This document shows positions 12,250 through 63,778 of a stretch of 64,000 bases of DNA, one piece after another. The position numbers and the translations under genes were made by a program. Positions within the stretch are counted from its first letter, which is position 1. Each line of letters starts with the position of its first letter. Source of the DNA: Branchipolynoe longqiensis (Eukaryota; Annelida; Polychaeta; Phyllodocida; Polynoidae); assembly GCA_030323885.1 (NCBI GenBank), contig CM059187.1, positions 121,372,593 to 121,436,592 of the forward strand, given 5' to 3'. The notes beneath the pieces are model-generated. The model was not told where the DNA came from. It did no database searches and saw only the letters and a program-made list of their open reading frames with translations.

Positions 12250-12587
12250 CGACCAGATAAGGTGACCCTATGGGTAGAGCGCAGGCTTCCCGTGCTCAAG
12301 GTCTGGAGTTTGAAAACCCAGCCAGTCAAACCAATGACTTACAAAATTGATTATTGCTGCTACCTAGCCTGGCGCTCGGCATTACTAGATTAGGGCAAGG
12401 ACTGGTTAGCTCAGTGTCAGGATAATGTGACTGAGTAGGATAACAGGTCATGGTGCTGGTGGCCTGATCTCCCAATGGGGCAGCACTCTGAAGTTGCCAT
12501 GAGTGTGCGCTGCCACAAATCGGTACCCATCTTGACATGACCATAGTTGTTGCTAGGACATAAAACCCAACAAACAAACAAAACAAA
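12250..12587 (+). mobile_element. SINE family S1, full length
   Basis: Head GGGTAGAGCGCAGGCTTCCC, body GACTGAGTAGGATAACAGG, tail GTTGCTAGGACATAAAACCC then (CAAA)n. It defines the family's plus orientation and its CAAA-type 3' end. Confidence 0.88.
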
Positions 12588-12674
12588 GACGTCAAACTCA
12601 CGCGACTGTGAATTGGCCTTTCCACGGAGCATGCGCAGTGAGCTGCTACATGTGTTCGAGCCACTGCAGTCAGA

Positions 12675-12985
12675 TTGTTTGGTTGTTGGAGTTTTGCGTC
12701 ATGGCAACATTTAAGGTTATATCAGGAAGGGTACTGACTTGTGACAGTGCGCACTCATGGGAACTTTATAATGCTATCCCACTGGGAAATCAGGCACGAT
12801 ATCCCACTCAGTCACATTATCCTGACACTGAGCCAACCAGTCCATGCATCTATCCTATTAATGCAGAGCGCCATGCTAGGAAGTAACGAGTATAAATTTG
12901 TAATTCATTGTTTTGACTCGCCCATGGATTCGAATCCCACGATATACCAAAACGTGAGATGGATGCTCAACTCATTCGGCCATCA
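12675..12985 (-). mobile_element. SINE family S1
   Basis: Minus copy from TTGGTTGTTGGAGTTTTGCG to GATTCGAATCCCACG, with an internal shortening in the GGAAATCAGGCACG region. Confidence 0.82.
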
Positions 12986-13164
12986 TGTAGATACATATTC
13001 ACCTCCAATGCAGGTGAACGACGACCCTATTTAAATCCAAGCAGAAACCGTTTTGTTAATAGTCCAATGTACACACATACGACCTGTCATTGTGCTCGTT
13101 CTGGACAGCATTGTGTATTTATAGAAGTACCAGCCCCCGGCTCTCTGATAAATTATGCTTCGAT

Positions 13165-13295
13165 TTGATTCGATTCGGTTGATTGATTGATTGATTGGTG
13201 GTTGCTTTACACCGTGTCGGCAGCATAGGCCATATTCATGGCGAGAAATGTTAGTTTTTTGTTCAAACCATCGCTTTTACATGTAAAATTCGATT
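13165..13295. repeat. Interspersed repeat with (TTGA)n
   Basis: (TTGA)n then CACCGTGTCGGCAGCATAGG. The same sequence occurs at 23212-23300. Family unknown. Confidence 0.7.
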
Positions 13296-13347
13296 CGGAA
13301 GAATATGAATAAAACCACTTGCTTTAATGGCTGCTTGATTCTTCCAG

Positions 13348-52026
<38,679 letters not shown>

Positions 52027-52215
52027 GTGAGTGTTGGGGGAGGGGAGGTCGGGGGTGATAGTGGGGTTGGTGGGTGAGGGCCATGATAAGTGTGAGGGTA
52101 AGTGTGGGGGGGGGATGTTCAGGGGGGGGGGGGTGAGTTGGGAAATGGCCAAATGAGTTGGGTATAGGTGAGTGAGTGAGTGAGTGAGTGAGTGAGTGAG
52201 TGAGTAGTTGGGTGG
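52027..52215 (+). repeat. Donor-derived repeats and (GTGA)n
   Basis: The exon-intron junction GGCCATG|GTGAGTGTTGGGG is partly copied at about 52078 as GGGCCATGATAAGTGTGAGG, followed by GGTAAGTGTGGGGGG and then (GAGT)n at 52166-52205. Confidence 0.75.
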
Positions 52216-52230
52216 ATAAGTAGAGCCCCA

Positions 52231-52552
52231 GAAACACTACGACTGGCGACCACTTTGCAACCACTGGCGACCACTTTGCAACCACTTTGCAACCACTTTG
52301 CAACCACTTTGCAACCAAAAGGCCGACTAGTCGCTGACTGGTCGCCAACCGGTCGCTTACTGCTGAAAATGGTCGGTGACCTCCTTGCAACCATTTTTGT
52401 TTCAAGGAGGTTTTTGGTGCAGAACTTGCAACCTCCTTGCGACCAAAATGTTGTTCACACCTTTTTTTTTTGCTTTGGTTGCAAGGAGCTCACCGGCTTT
52501 TGGTCAAAGAGTGGTCACAAGTGGTCGCAAGCCGTAGTGTGACTGAGGTCTA
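52231..52552. mobile_element. M-GACC MITE
   Basis: Repeated GCGACCACTTTGCAACC at left, GGTCGCAAGCCGTAGTGTGA at right; imperfect inverted structure. 52555-52930 beyond it is GTGA/GGGT low-complexity DNA. Confidence 0.65.
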
Positions 52553-53082
52553 AGTGAGGGAGTGAGTGAGTGGATGTCGGTGATTAGGTGTGTGGGTGGT
52601 TAGTTGAGTGAGTGAGTGGAGAGTGAGTGAGTGGATGTGGGTGATTAGGTGTGTGGGTGGTTAGTTGAGTGAGTGAGTGAGTGAGTGAGTGAGTGTGTTG
52701 ATGTGGAGGTTGAGTGGATGGGGTGGGAGGAGGTCAGGGTGCATGAATATGTTTGCTGAGTGACTGGGGTGTGTAGGTAAGTTGGGGTGGGAGTTGATGG
52801 ATGTCGGTTGGAGGTTAGTTTTATTTTGTTGGAACTTTACATTCTAGTATTAGTAACGTGTAGGTGGGTGGTTGGGTGAGTGTGGGTGGGTGTGGGTGTG
52901 GGTGGGTGTGGGAGTGTAGGGGGGTCTCATACGATTGTAATTCCCCTGCTTAATCAGCGAATGTATTTACACAAAGAAAACACAAAAAGGGTTTAAACAT
53001 TGAATCCATGTGAGTCTTAACTCTCTCCCTGCCCACGTGACCCACTCAGTCGTTTTACCCGTCATTACTGTCACTGTGGCCG

Positions 53083-53545
53083 TAATCGATTAACACGACC
53101 CGGGCGACTCGGGTCACCCGAGTTGTCAGAATTTCAAATAGAACACCGCGAGTGGAGTCGACAAATACATGTGCCGTGTGCAAAACAACCCGACCCCAGT
53201 AACCCACCTCTTGGCTGGGGTTTGCAAGGAGCGATGACGTCACATTTGCACTGGTACCATCCTGCAGGATAACAGCCACCAGTACCAGTCATACATTTTT
53301 TGTTGTTATGATAACATAGATTAATGAAATGGAAATATCACTAAACTATACCATCATAAAAATAGTTCAATCATATTTTGCTGTAATTATATCGGCTACT
53401 AAAAAAAACAAATAAAAGGGCCACCATTTTTGTCACCCGAGCATGGAGAAGCTTATTCGATTATTCGACCCGAGTCTGCAGGATGTGCGCATGCGCCAAA
53501 AAGTGGCTGGGGTGACCAGAGTCGATTAATCGATTACGCCCTATA
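53083..53545. mobile_element. MITE-like element with CGTAATCGATTAA ends
   Basis: Left GCCGTAATCGATTAA and right TTAATCGATTACGCC are inverted, with CGGGTCACCC-related sequence inside each end. Confidence 0.6.
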
Positions 53546-54284
53546 TGTCCAGGTAATAATGACCCGTTACCAATCAAGTTTGTGGGGTGTCTCCAGGGGT
53601 ACTCAGTGCCTTGGTTGGAGGACCTGGAGGACCACAGCTACGACATCGTTGAGGGACCCTCCAGATTCCTTCCGCTTTACGAGGTATCGAGCCTGTGATG
53701 AGTTCCAACTGCTGAGTTACCTCATTGGAAAGAAGTTATTTGACGCAGAAGCATGGCAATTTTTATTTATTTATTAAAAATTGCACAAGAATTGAGATAA
53801 CACATAGCATCCTCAGTGAAGTAGAATTAACATAACTTCTTTTTTTTATGAATCTTATAAAAGTGATAAGGAGTAATGTTTATTTTGATCAATTTTGAAC
53901 ATTTCCGCCATTTAAAATCTGTTGTTTTTTAAATTCTTTTTTGTTTTTTGTTTAAAAAAAAGCAATTTTTGACAATTTTCCTACCAGTTGGCAGCTCTGG
54001 TTTGGATTTGGTCTGTTTATTTTTAAACTGCTCTAGGGTGGGCGAAATAAATTAAGATCCATACATTTAGTATATTGGCGTATGAATCCATAAACTATAT
54101 GCCCTAAAATAATTCATTATTAGAGCGTGGAAATGCTGCATACTTATATATACGTAATGGGATAACACCTTATCCGAGACCAGTTTTAAATATAAAAATC
54201 ATATCCGTTATATAATAAGACATACTTGAGAGGTAAAAGTTCAGTTTTTTCTCAGCATTTATTCTACTTGATCAGAAGTGGAAA

Positions 54285-54445
54285 CCACAGCTTCTAATTA
54301 ACTACAGCTTCTAATTAAACGCGGCTTCTAATTAAATATAGCTTCTAATTAAATGCAACTTCTAATTAAATATAACTTCTAATTAAATATAACTTCTAAG
54401 TAAATATAACTTCTAATTAAATATATCTTCTAATTAAATATAAAA
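54285..54445. repeat. Minisatellite, ~17-bp unit TTCTAATTAAATATAAC
   Basis: About nine units. The rest of 53690-54760 holds nothing else I recognise. Confidence 0.9.
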
Positions 54446-54760
54446 GTGGCATACAAGTGTTTTTTTAATTTGGCTAACAAATAATTCAATTGTCTTGTTT
54501 TCCAATCGATTTTAGATTGATCAAACTGCTGTGTGTATATATATACTCTTCATATAAATATATTCCCCTATAACTAGTATAAGCCAGGTCTGGGTTCAGT
54601 CCAGTTGTCTTTATTATAAGTTCTAAAAGAAGAGTGGGTAGTTGGTACTGAGGTTCTATGTGTTACTACTGTTAGGTTAGTTAATCGTTACTTCCCCCAC
54701 CCCCAACTTACGCATACCCAACAAGAGGCTTCCCGACGCCTGCGTCCCAAAGTATGTATA

Positions 54761-55460
54761 TTTAACCGTCAGGCTATTCCACCCCCGCTTAAGGCGACCC
54801 TACGTGTTAATATAAATAATTGTTTCCATGTGAATGACTTGTGCCTCCTGCAGCCGGTTTGTCGCGGCGCAGCCAGCCTGACCCTTGACTAGCATTGCCC
54901 GAGGTGGAGAGTTCAACTCCTGACAGACCATGAGCAGAAGGCCCTTAATTAAATAAGATTATAGAGCAATCCAAATAGCAATCTGAAGTTGACCATAGCG
55001 GTTAATAATATAAGTCTGGAGGACAGTAAGGAATGCAAGGAACGTTCATGTAACTTCTTAGGAGCTCACCATTTTATTCTTACCTCTTACTAACAGAATG
55101 AATTGATCAATAAAATCTATGTTATGATTTAAATATAGTTTAACAGTGGAATGTATGTTATAAGCCAAATCCCCTCCCATATAATTAAGTTAAATAAGTT
55201 TGGAATTTCGACTATAAAATCCGAAATATCGGCTAAAACATCGGAGCGTGCAAAAACACGTCCGATGGGTCTGGGTCCGAACGCCCGACCTTCCATCGTT
55301 GCTAGGATAGTCACAATTGATGTATCCAAGCAACGCTTTACAGCAGGGAAGCCAGCCTTGCAAATGTGGCAGTTGCAAGCCCACGCAAATAAGAGCAAAA
55401 TACGTGCCCCCGTGAAATGTGAGCCCGCAAATAATCGGTCGAGTAGTCTCGCCCACTTCA
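54761..55460 (-). repeat. 3' LTR
   Basis: Partner of 61878-62577. Starts, in plus orientation, TTTAACCGTCAGGCTATTCC and ends CTCGCCCACTTCA. Confidence 0.9.
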
Positions 55461-55476
55461 CAGCCTCCCCAGACGA
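55461..55476 (-). promoter_or_regulatory. Polypurine tract
   Basis: On the minus strand CTGGGGAGGCTG lies directly before the LTR start TGAAG. Confidence 0.6.
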
Positions 55477-58400
55477 ACAACAGGAACTGATGTTCGTCTA
55501 AGAACGGAAAAGTGGGAAAGACTACCAGGGTTCGCGGCTGTAGCAACAAACAACAATTATTCCCGTGAAATAGGCCCGCGTCCTGCAAGCAGTGCAGGAG
55601 GCAAGACATGTACTTGACTTCTCGTTGTGTTTTTGTACCTGAAAGGAAGAGACCAGGAATCTGGTCACATAGTATTGACATAGGTCATTACGATTAAAAG
55701 AATTTCTTTTTAGAATACATATTCAAGAATATTGGCGGGGAGCCGTGAGCCCGGAGAACGGCTTAATAGTAACATTTGCCCCTGCAAACACGGTGCAAAG
55801 GGCCGTCCGCTAGCTAACAGTTGGTTCCCACCGTGCCGTCGAAGCTAGACAACAAATAGCACATTTGGCAGGAGTGCTCTACTTAGACACGGTGGGACTA
55901 CGCTAAATGAATAATAATATTTACTTTATATAAAGACCGTGTCAAAGTGACTATTTGCGGTCGTCCGATACTCTGCAGCACTACCTATAGTGATCTGCAG
56001 GAATGATTAACGTTAAGTTACGGTGGACTACAAAATTACAGAGGTTTTGAAATTACAGTGGCTTTTGAAATTAGATTATTATTACGTTTACATTTTGCGT
56101 TCAAGATGTTTAGTAAATAATTCCAAAAACCCCGTAGACACGCAAGTGCAATGAATCTACGGGCCATATATATACCTGAGAAGGTCGTACCAAACAACGT
56201 TTACATTTGCTTGTTCTAATGCGTATTCACGCAAGCCTTTTAACTCACGGGCCGACTCCGTCGGAGCCTGTCAAACTGGGTGGTCCTAATTTTTACGGGC
56301 AAATTAATTGGTATCTTTTACTCCAACTAGCGACCAATGGAAGAAAATAACGTGGCCATTTCCAGGGTTGAAACCATTTATTTCTCATCTTCCCCAGGGG
56401 AAGGAAATAACTTTAGCCAGTTCCAACGATGAAGCTAGTTATCTCTCGGCCTCCCCCGTTAGTACCCGGACTAGTTGGTGCCCCCTTGGCCCTTTAAGAA
56501 CTACCTAGAAATTTCCCGTGCCCCGTAATTTTCCGACCCCTACATACCCAGTCGACCCTTGGCTACTGACCAAGTCGGACCGCGATTGACCACAGTCAAT
56601 GACTCAGAACAATGTTACCTTAAGTTTTCTACTGAGACCTACCATACCATAGTATACAACAATTATAATACGTCGACTAATATAAGGCAATAGTTGCACC
56701 TGGGAAAGGGCAAAATATTAGGGAGATTTACGAAAGATCAAGATGAATAGCAAAAGTCACGGAGTGTTCGTGGAAATTAACCCTTTGGTGTTGTGGATAT
56801 CCACCGGTAAACAGTGTCGGTATCGACCCAATATGGTGCCAACGCACGGACCGTGAAGCGCCCGGCCGTGGTCTCACTTACCGTACACAACAGTTGATAA
56901 TATCCGGGGAAGGGGCGTGCCGTTTTTTTTTTTTTTAAAGGAAAAGCCAAATGCCAAATAATGGATGCGGTAATTAACTCGCAAATGAAGAAAAACCCGC
57001 TGATATGGAGAAACACACATATCGATTGCAAGTGATGTCCCGGTTTCGGAGCGGCCGACACCTGGTAATGGATCGGGACGAACCCGTACAAAACATCATC
57101 ATTACCAGAAAAATAATAGGCTACTGCGGGTACCTGAAATTAGGTCCTAGCGGGACTAGTGGTACCTGATCCACGCTCTTAGGGGATACCCGCCGTCTCA
57201 GAAGGAGACCATCACAGGGCTGTGGTATTTTGTTGCAGTGCTCCCTGTTTCTCGCCAGCTAAGCTGCCTGGCAAATTGGGGCCAGACAGGCCAGGACCCT
57301 CGGAGCGACTGCCGTTAACGTCAAAGGACGGGCAAAAGGCATAATCCGGGGGGCCGCTGCTCACATCCCCATAGACCAATAATATTTCCACGAATAAACC
57401 GGAAAGAAGGTCGTTTACTTGGTTAATGTCGATACTACTTTTACGCTAAAATCCGCTTTTGAATAAAATAGATTACAACTTCTCAAAATCGTTGATAAAT
57501 TTAAGTACTATGCTGGTATGTTATACTATAACTATTAAAATTTCGTCGAACTTTCGTCACCGGACAATACGGGGTGCTACTATGGTATTACTCAGTTTAT
57601 TGTTGCTGTTTTTTTTTTTCCTGTACTGCGAATGGTATAACGCTGGACGGTGCGATCTCCCGAATCGCGGGCGTAGCCGTTTGGTACAAACCTAATTGTT
57701 GTAGTTTGCAACACACAATTTTTGTATTGAGTTACACCTAGAATGATTCACGGGCCATGGCCTCAGCCCTCTCTATGAAGTACAGACCGCCTACATGCGG
57801 GTGGCTTCTGGACCGCGAGCTAGCGGGGAACCGTAATTTTACATTAAAATTTATACGTTGACTCACGACTCTCGCGGGGAGCCGTTTTATTAGTTTTATT
57901 TATTTAGACGGAATCACGTTTTTCACGGGGAACCGTATGTTACATTTGAAGTTGTATGTGGATTCGCACTCTTCGCGGGGAACCGTATGACACGCTTGTG
58001 TGATATTTAATTTGTTTAGTGAGATGACATTTTCGTATTACATGCAAGCCTGCTTAAAGCGGGTTGGCCTATGGCCATTTACCAGTTCTAAAGCTAATTT
58101 ACACAATGGTGTTTTTGGTGCTATTACCACCAGTGTTAACCGTTCACGGGCTAGTTTAACCGCCGTTTGCTTTGACAACTATGAAGCTATTCTTATTTTT
58201 GATGTTTTAAGTGGACCAACGTGTCCAACCATTTTCTAGGATACTAATATTGAAATGCTATGACTACTGAAGTGGACCAACGTGTCCTAACGCTTTCTAG
58301 GATAATAGGTGATGTTTACATGGTATATGTACATTACTCAACGGGTTGGTTATTTTTTTTTACCAGAAATTTAATTGCCGTGTAACGTTAATCCTATAAT

Positions 58401-61400
58401 TTACTTTTACTTTCACCGGAATTGGTTTATGACGGGTCTTCGCAATACTTTCATCTCAGATATGTTTGCGGTCCTAGTATTTAAATTTATTTTTTTTTGG
58501 TCCGGTGGTTGTACGTGAGGGTTTACTTATGACATAGTACTTTGATACTTTAAATGATTTTGGTAAGATGACGTTGACTCCTTTAGGATGAAATTTGGAA
58601 GACTTCTTAATTTTAAGAAGCACTTTGACCTTTGAATTAAAATTTGGAATACGGTTTCAATTGGAATATTATTTCCAATTAAAATTTGGAATACGGTTTT
58701 AATTGGAATATTATTTCCAATTTGGTTTCTAAAATACGCTCACCTCTTCCACATGACCAATTTTTTTTATATAATGTAACCCCCTGGCCGCCTAAAATAT
58801 TGCCATGTGCATGGGGATTACAAATTTTAATTTGCTTAAACTAGTTTAAGGCTTAGTTTGTATTTAATTTAATTTATGGATCCCAATTTAACTTGTTTAT
58901 AAAGTGTTAATTTAAATGAAATTTCTTACTAACCAGCTGATACCCTCAGAGAGAATTTATTACTAGAAATTAATAGCCCCTTATAATCATGCAACCCAGA
59001 AATGAATTAAAAATTAAAAAAATGTATGATAAAAGTGTCGATTTAAACGCTTGCCCTAACTGGTCCTCTGCTCTACATTATTTGGGGAACCAAGGGAAAT
59101 GAATATGCAACAAGATATGTACAAAATTAATACACAATCAAATGTGTTATATTTGTAAAGACATGTGTGAAAAAGAGTATTGGTGTAGTAATTATTCAAT
59201 AATGACCTCCCCCCATATAAGTAATCGCCCGTAAATTAATGTGTACCCCGAAACAATACCCGGTGTGGTGCCCTGGAGCGATGATGGTGGTGGCCGGTTC
59301 CACGGGGGTACGTCCCGCGTCTGGCTCTGCCTTGGTCTTGGTATTTGGTGGTTGGACGCGGACCTGGTTGACGTTCCGGCTCCCCGTGAAACCGGTGACG
59401 CCCCGGAAGAGACGTCGCCGTGGCTCCCGGACACGGTGTAGCGTTATGGAGTAGGTGGAATGTAAAAACATATTGTAAGGTTAACAAAAGTGAATGTAAA
59501 ACATTACAGGAATAAAGATTGAGAAAAGGGGGACACATATATTGATATTTGAGCCGAGAACCAAGTTAGTTGGAGTTATTAAAAGGAACACATAATAAAT
59601 AGAAAATTATTTCTATTCCCGTTTAAGTAGGATATAATTAATGTTATTTATAAACACGTGCATTTGGTTGCCTTATGCACTTTGTGGTTTCTACCTTGAA
59701 TGAAATATAATTACCTACATAGCACTGCGGTAGGGGTGCTGTCGATTTATGGCTAAATTAATTTGTGTATTATTTATAGCACTACCGTGGTGGTGCCGGG
59801 GTTAATTTTAAACAAGTCTAAACCTGTTTTATAATAAATATTATTGGAATTAAAAGTGACAGTAATAGCTTAATAATGCTAGAAATATGCAGTTTAAAAC
59901 ATAACACGACGAAAAACGGCCGAATAATATCGACAACGTCGTCATATTCCTTTAATATTAAACTAAAACTTTGCAAATATGAATTAATATAAAACAAATA
60001 ACTAGTAATTGGATTTAAAATAACCTGAATGGCAATATAATGCCAAAAATAAGAGATAAAGTAACACGACGAAAACGGCCGAATAAAATCGATCTCGTCG
60101 ACGTCGTATTGCCTTGATATAAACTAAAAACGATTCGGAATGCATGAATATGAAGGAATATAAAACAACTAAATCAAATGTGGGTTAAAAGTAATTTGAA
60201 ATATTACATAAATGCTGTCTGGATTATCCAATATTCAAAGTCTTCCAACCTTCGAACCAATACAATGCTGCCAGACGAACTGCAAATTGTGTACCAGTCG
60301 CCCAGCAACCGCGCTCAATTTGTTGATGGATACGGGCACTGACAAGCCTCTCCCAACCCCCGTAACTTCGCGGCCGAAAGCAAACGTCCACCCGTGAATT
60401 GTGTGTGGATTTTATATCATTACAAAAACCACTCAAGAAGCATTAATTACCAGGTTGACCATCCAAAACCATCAGAAATGGACAAGTAGAACGATACTGC
60501 AGAAATATACCCTAATTTTGAATTGAAAGTCAGATTAATGCAAAAAATAAGACATTCTAATAGAAAAACAATGAAAACGACCGCAAGAGGCCAATATCGC
60601 CGTAACCTGCGTTCGTCATGAGATTTGGTTTACTATAAACAGAAAGTCCTCCCGATATGCTCTAATTAGGCCAAAAATGTCAAACAAACCCCAATTTTGA
60701 ACTAAAGTACCATTAGCGCAAAAATAAAGGCATTAAAATAGAAGACTGATGTTATGGTCTACATATCCTACCCTGAGCATGGTTCCTCCAACGACGGTGT
60801 CTGTTTGGTGTCTTGCATAATCCAGAGAACATATGAAGTTACAGATGCAAAAATAAAAGAATTTGTACTACACTTTAGAAATGCCAATGAAATAAGATTA
60901 AAAGCCAGAACAAGTGGTGAGCAAAATAAGTGAAATACACAGTAATATCTGTTGATATTAGTGTTTCTTTAACTTATTTCATTTTCATAATATATTTATA
61001 TATATATACGCTTGTAAATTTAGACAATTTTGGAAATTAGTTTATGTATACAAAATAAATTAATAGATGCCTAAAAGTTTAAAAAGACCACTTTTAGAGA
61101 TTACATTAATGTATACTAAATAAATTAATAGAAGCCTAAAAGTGTAAAAAGACCACAAGTAAAATTGAAAAGGTAGAGTAATAGTTAAAAAAACAAAAAA
61201 CAAAAAAAAAACAGAGCAGCACATAGCAAACCTGACCAAACAGTCGGAGATTTACTGAACTACTGCCGTGAAGCTCCAATCACGCATCCTGACGTCGCCT
61301 CCACTCCGCGACGCGCTTCATCGCTAGGAGACACCGTAACAAATGGAAAAAGCGGCTAGTTCAAAGCTATCTGCCTCGGGCCAACTAAGCATTTGATTAG

Positions 61401-61859
61401 AACCGACCCTAATGTCGGCAGGCCGCAGTAGCTAATTTGTTCTGTTTTATTTAATAAATGTAACCAAATATAACGTCCGTTATTGCCTTATGCTGGGGTA
61501 GCTAATCCTCGCCTATTCGACTCTATCCGTTCAGAGCAACACAAGGGTAACGTAGTTATGTTGGGTGGGCGCCTGACGCCTTAACACCCTACTGTGGCCC
61601 TAAGGCGTGTAGCCCTCACAGTAAAAATTACTACGACTAGCCGTGAAAGAAAACCAGGAATACCAATTTAGTTGAACACTATTATTTCTCCATTATTAAT
61701 GCAACCCCGGGTATTCCCTAAACCGCCATGGTATGGTGTGAAACCTCAAAACAGGCGCCGGTCTGACACTGTCAACACTACCCGAATAAGCTATAAAAAA
61801 AAATAAAAACAATTTCTAAGCATACAGAAGTGAACTAAAAGGTATTACACTCCTTACTA
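55477..61859. other. LTR-element interior, non-coding
   Basis: Several internal repeats: CGCGGGGAACCGTATG-like units at about 57870, 57930 and 57980; AATTTGGAATACGGTTT pairs at 58640-58720; and two ACACGACGAAAACGGCCGAA blocks at about 59905 and 60065. Short frames at 59192-59538 look random. I see no domains. Confidence 0.6.
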
Positions 61860-61877
61860 TCCTGGTCACGGCACCAG
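61860..61877 (-). promoter_or_regulatory. tRNA primer-binding site
   Basis: Minus strand TGGTGCCGTGACCAGGAT, two bases from the LTR. TGG pairs with a tRNA CCA end; the tRNA identity is not determined. Confidence 0.65.
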
Positions 61878-62577
61878 TTTAACCGTCAGGCTATTCCACC
61901 CCCGCTTAGGGCGACCCTACGTGTTAATATAAATAATTGTTTCCATGTGAATGACTTGTGCCTCCTGCAGCCGGTTGTCTGTCACCCTGCCAGCCTGACC
62001 CTTGACTAGCATTGCCCGAGGTGGAGAGTTCGACTCCTGACAGACCATTGGCAGAAGGCCCTTAAGTAAATAAGATTATAGAGCAATCCAAATAGCAATC
62101 TGAAGTTGACCATAGCGGTTAATAATATAAGTCTGGAGGACAGTAAGGAATGCAAGGAACGTTCATGTCACTTCTTAGGAGCTCACCATTTTATTCTTAC
62201 CTCTTACTAACAGAATGAATTGATCAATAAAATCTATGTTATGATTTAAATATAGTTTAACAGTGGAATGTATGTTATAAGCCAAATCCCCTCCCATATA
62301 ATTAAGTTAAATAAGTTTGGAATTTCGACAATAAAAGCCTAAATATCGGCTAAAACATCGGAGCGTGCAAAAACACGTCCGATGGGTCTGGGTCCGAACG
62401 CCCGACCTTCCATCGTTGCTAGGATAGTCACAATTGATGTATCCAAGCAACGCTTTACAGCAGGGAACCCAGCCTTGCAAATGTGGCAGTTGCAAGCCCA
62501 CGCAAATAAGAGCAAAATACGTGCCCCCGTGAAATGTGAGCCCGCAAATAATCGGTCGAGTAGTCTCGCCCACTTCA
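61878..62577 (-). repeat. 5' LTR
   Basis: Matches 54761-55460 almost base for base, with one clear patch of differences where AGCCGGTTTGTCGCGGCGC is replaced. Confidence 0.9.
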
Positions 62578-62581
62578 TATA

Positions 62582-63386
62582 CATCCGGTTTCTTCCGGAT
62601 ACCACGTGATGCATACATGTCACGTTGCACTCTCACAGCTCACTCGCCACTGTTTCGTTTGGACTCCCACAACTTTGTTGAAAAAAATAATGGGAAAAAA
62701 AAGAAGTTTCTCTCAGAAGCTATTCCCTCGTTAATTAACCAAGTACTCACCTTGTCTTACTTACATTTTACGCTCACCAAAGCCTGCGCAGGTAAGTCGA
62801 TGGTCACGTGGTCGTACCCGTTGCCGAGCAGTCCAGCACCTGTTCCATGTGCACGATGTGCACATTACTACACACTTGTCGACCCCCCACACAGTGCCCG
62901 TGATTTGTCTTGTTGCTGCTGTCGTGCTGCCTCTCCGTCCCGCTGCCTCTGCCCCAAATCAACGTGGGCTGCTCGATGCCAATACTCGCCACCAGGGGGC
63001 AATTTTGTTTTTGGAAGACCTAGCAGTAACGAATTACAAACAAAAAAATCTTTTTAATTGTAAGCGATTTAACCAGTTGTTGATTTTTCTATTTCTATTG
63101 GGTCTGGTTGACATAATGACTCGTTCTTTGCGGACTTATTTGTTAAAATATTTTTTGTGTACGTAGTTATTATTTTAAATTACACATTTCCACATAATGT
63201 TTTCCTTTCTTCTTTAATTTCTTTTAATGACTTATTTTTACCAAACAATATTGTCATGACGAAGCCTTATCTTGGGAGAAGAACCTCTCTTTGAAGTTGG
63301 ACATTGGACTGATTTGGACTTGGACTAACTGGAACTAATATAGGGTCACAAAGAAATAGGTTTTCCAAGATCAGCATTGCCTTCCT
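62582..63386. other. Flanking DNA, nothing recognised
   Basis: No exon of FAK and no repeat end found. A short open frame at 62536-63057 starts inside the LTR and has no visible domain. Confidence 0.4.
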
Positions 63387-63395
63387 GGTGTTATA

Positions 63396-63778
63396 TAGAT
63401 AAAAGATTCAACCCATACTTGCAGTAGAGCTGAAAAACAACCCATTAGAAAAAATGTCGAAATGCTGGGTAAATGAAATGAGCACATCAATTCTTAATTT
63501 AAGAAGCAAAATATATTCTTCATATACATCTTCGTATTTACCCACTACTTTTGAGTTGAAAAATATAATAAAACATGTAGTTTAATGAACTTCAAAAGTG
63601 AAGACCTCACCGTCTTCTCTTTTTGCATTCTCTCTCATTTCTCTGTGCCGATATAAGTATCCATTTGATACTGGAACCAGGAATTCCACGTCCTGTTCCA
63701 TACTAAAGCAGCTTCGCCCGTATTTAGACTACATTGTCATTTACCCCTACTGCAAGTATGGGGTGATTCTTTTATCTA
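63396..63778. mobile_element. MITE with TAGATAAAAGATTC ends, 9-bp duplication
   Basis: Ends TAGATAAAAGATTCAACCC and GGGTGATTCTTTTATCTA, flanked by GGTGTTATA on both sides (63387-63395, 63779-63787). Full-length homologue of 34522-34938. The remaining 63788-64000 holds nothing I recognise. Confidence 0.85.

Larger units (their letters stand above)
54761..62577 (-). mobile_element. Large non-coding LTR retrotransposon (LARD-like)
   Basis: Two 700-bp direct repeats (54761-55460, 61878-62577) differ at few positions, flanked by TATA at both outer edges (54757-54760, 62578-62581). On the minus strand the LTR begins TGAAGTGGGCGAG. Just inside the 5' LTR lies TGGTGCCGTGACCAGGAT, a good tRNA primer-binding site, and just before the 3' LTR a GGGGAGG purine tract. 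The 6.4-kb interior has no frame longer than about 170 codons on either strand and no reverse transcriptase, integrase or Gag motif. Confidence 0.88.

Noticed and set aside
55129..55681. Frames of 110-163 codons in the LTRs and adjacent interior
   Set aside because: Present in both LTR copies, overlapping on both strands, with no retroviral-type domain.
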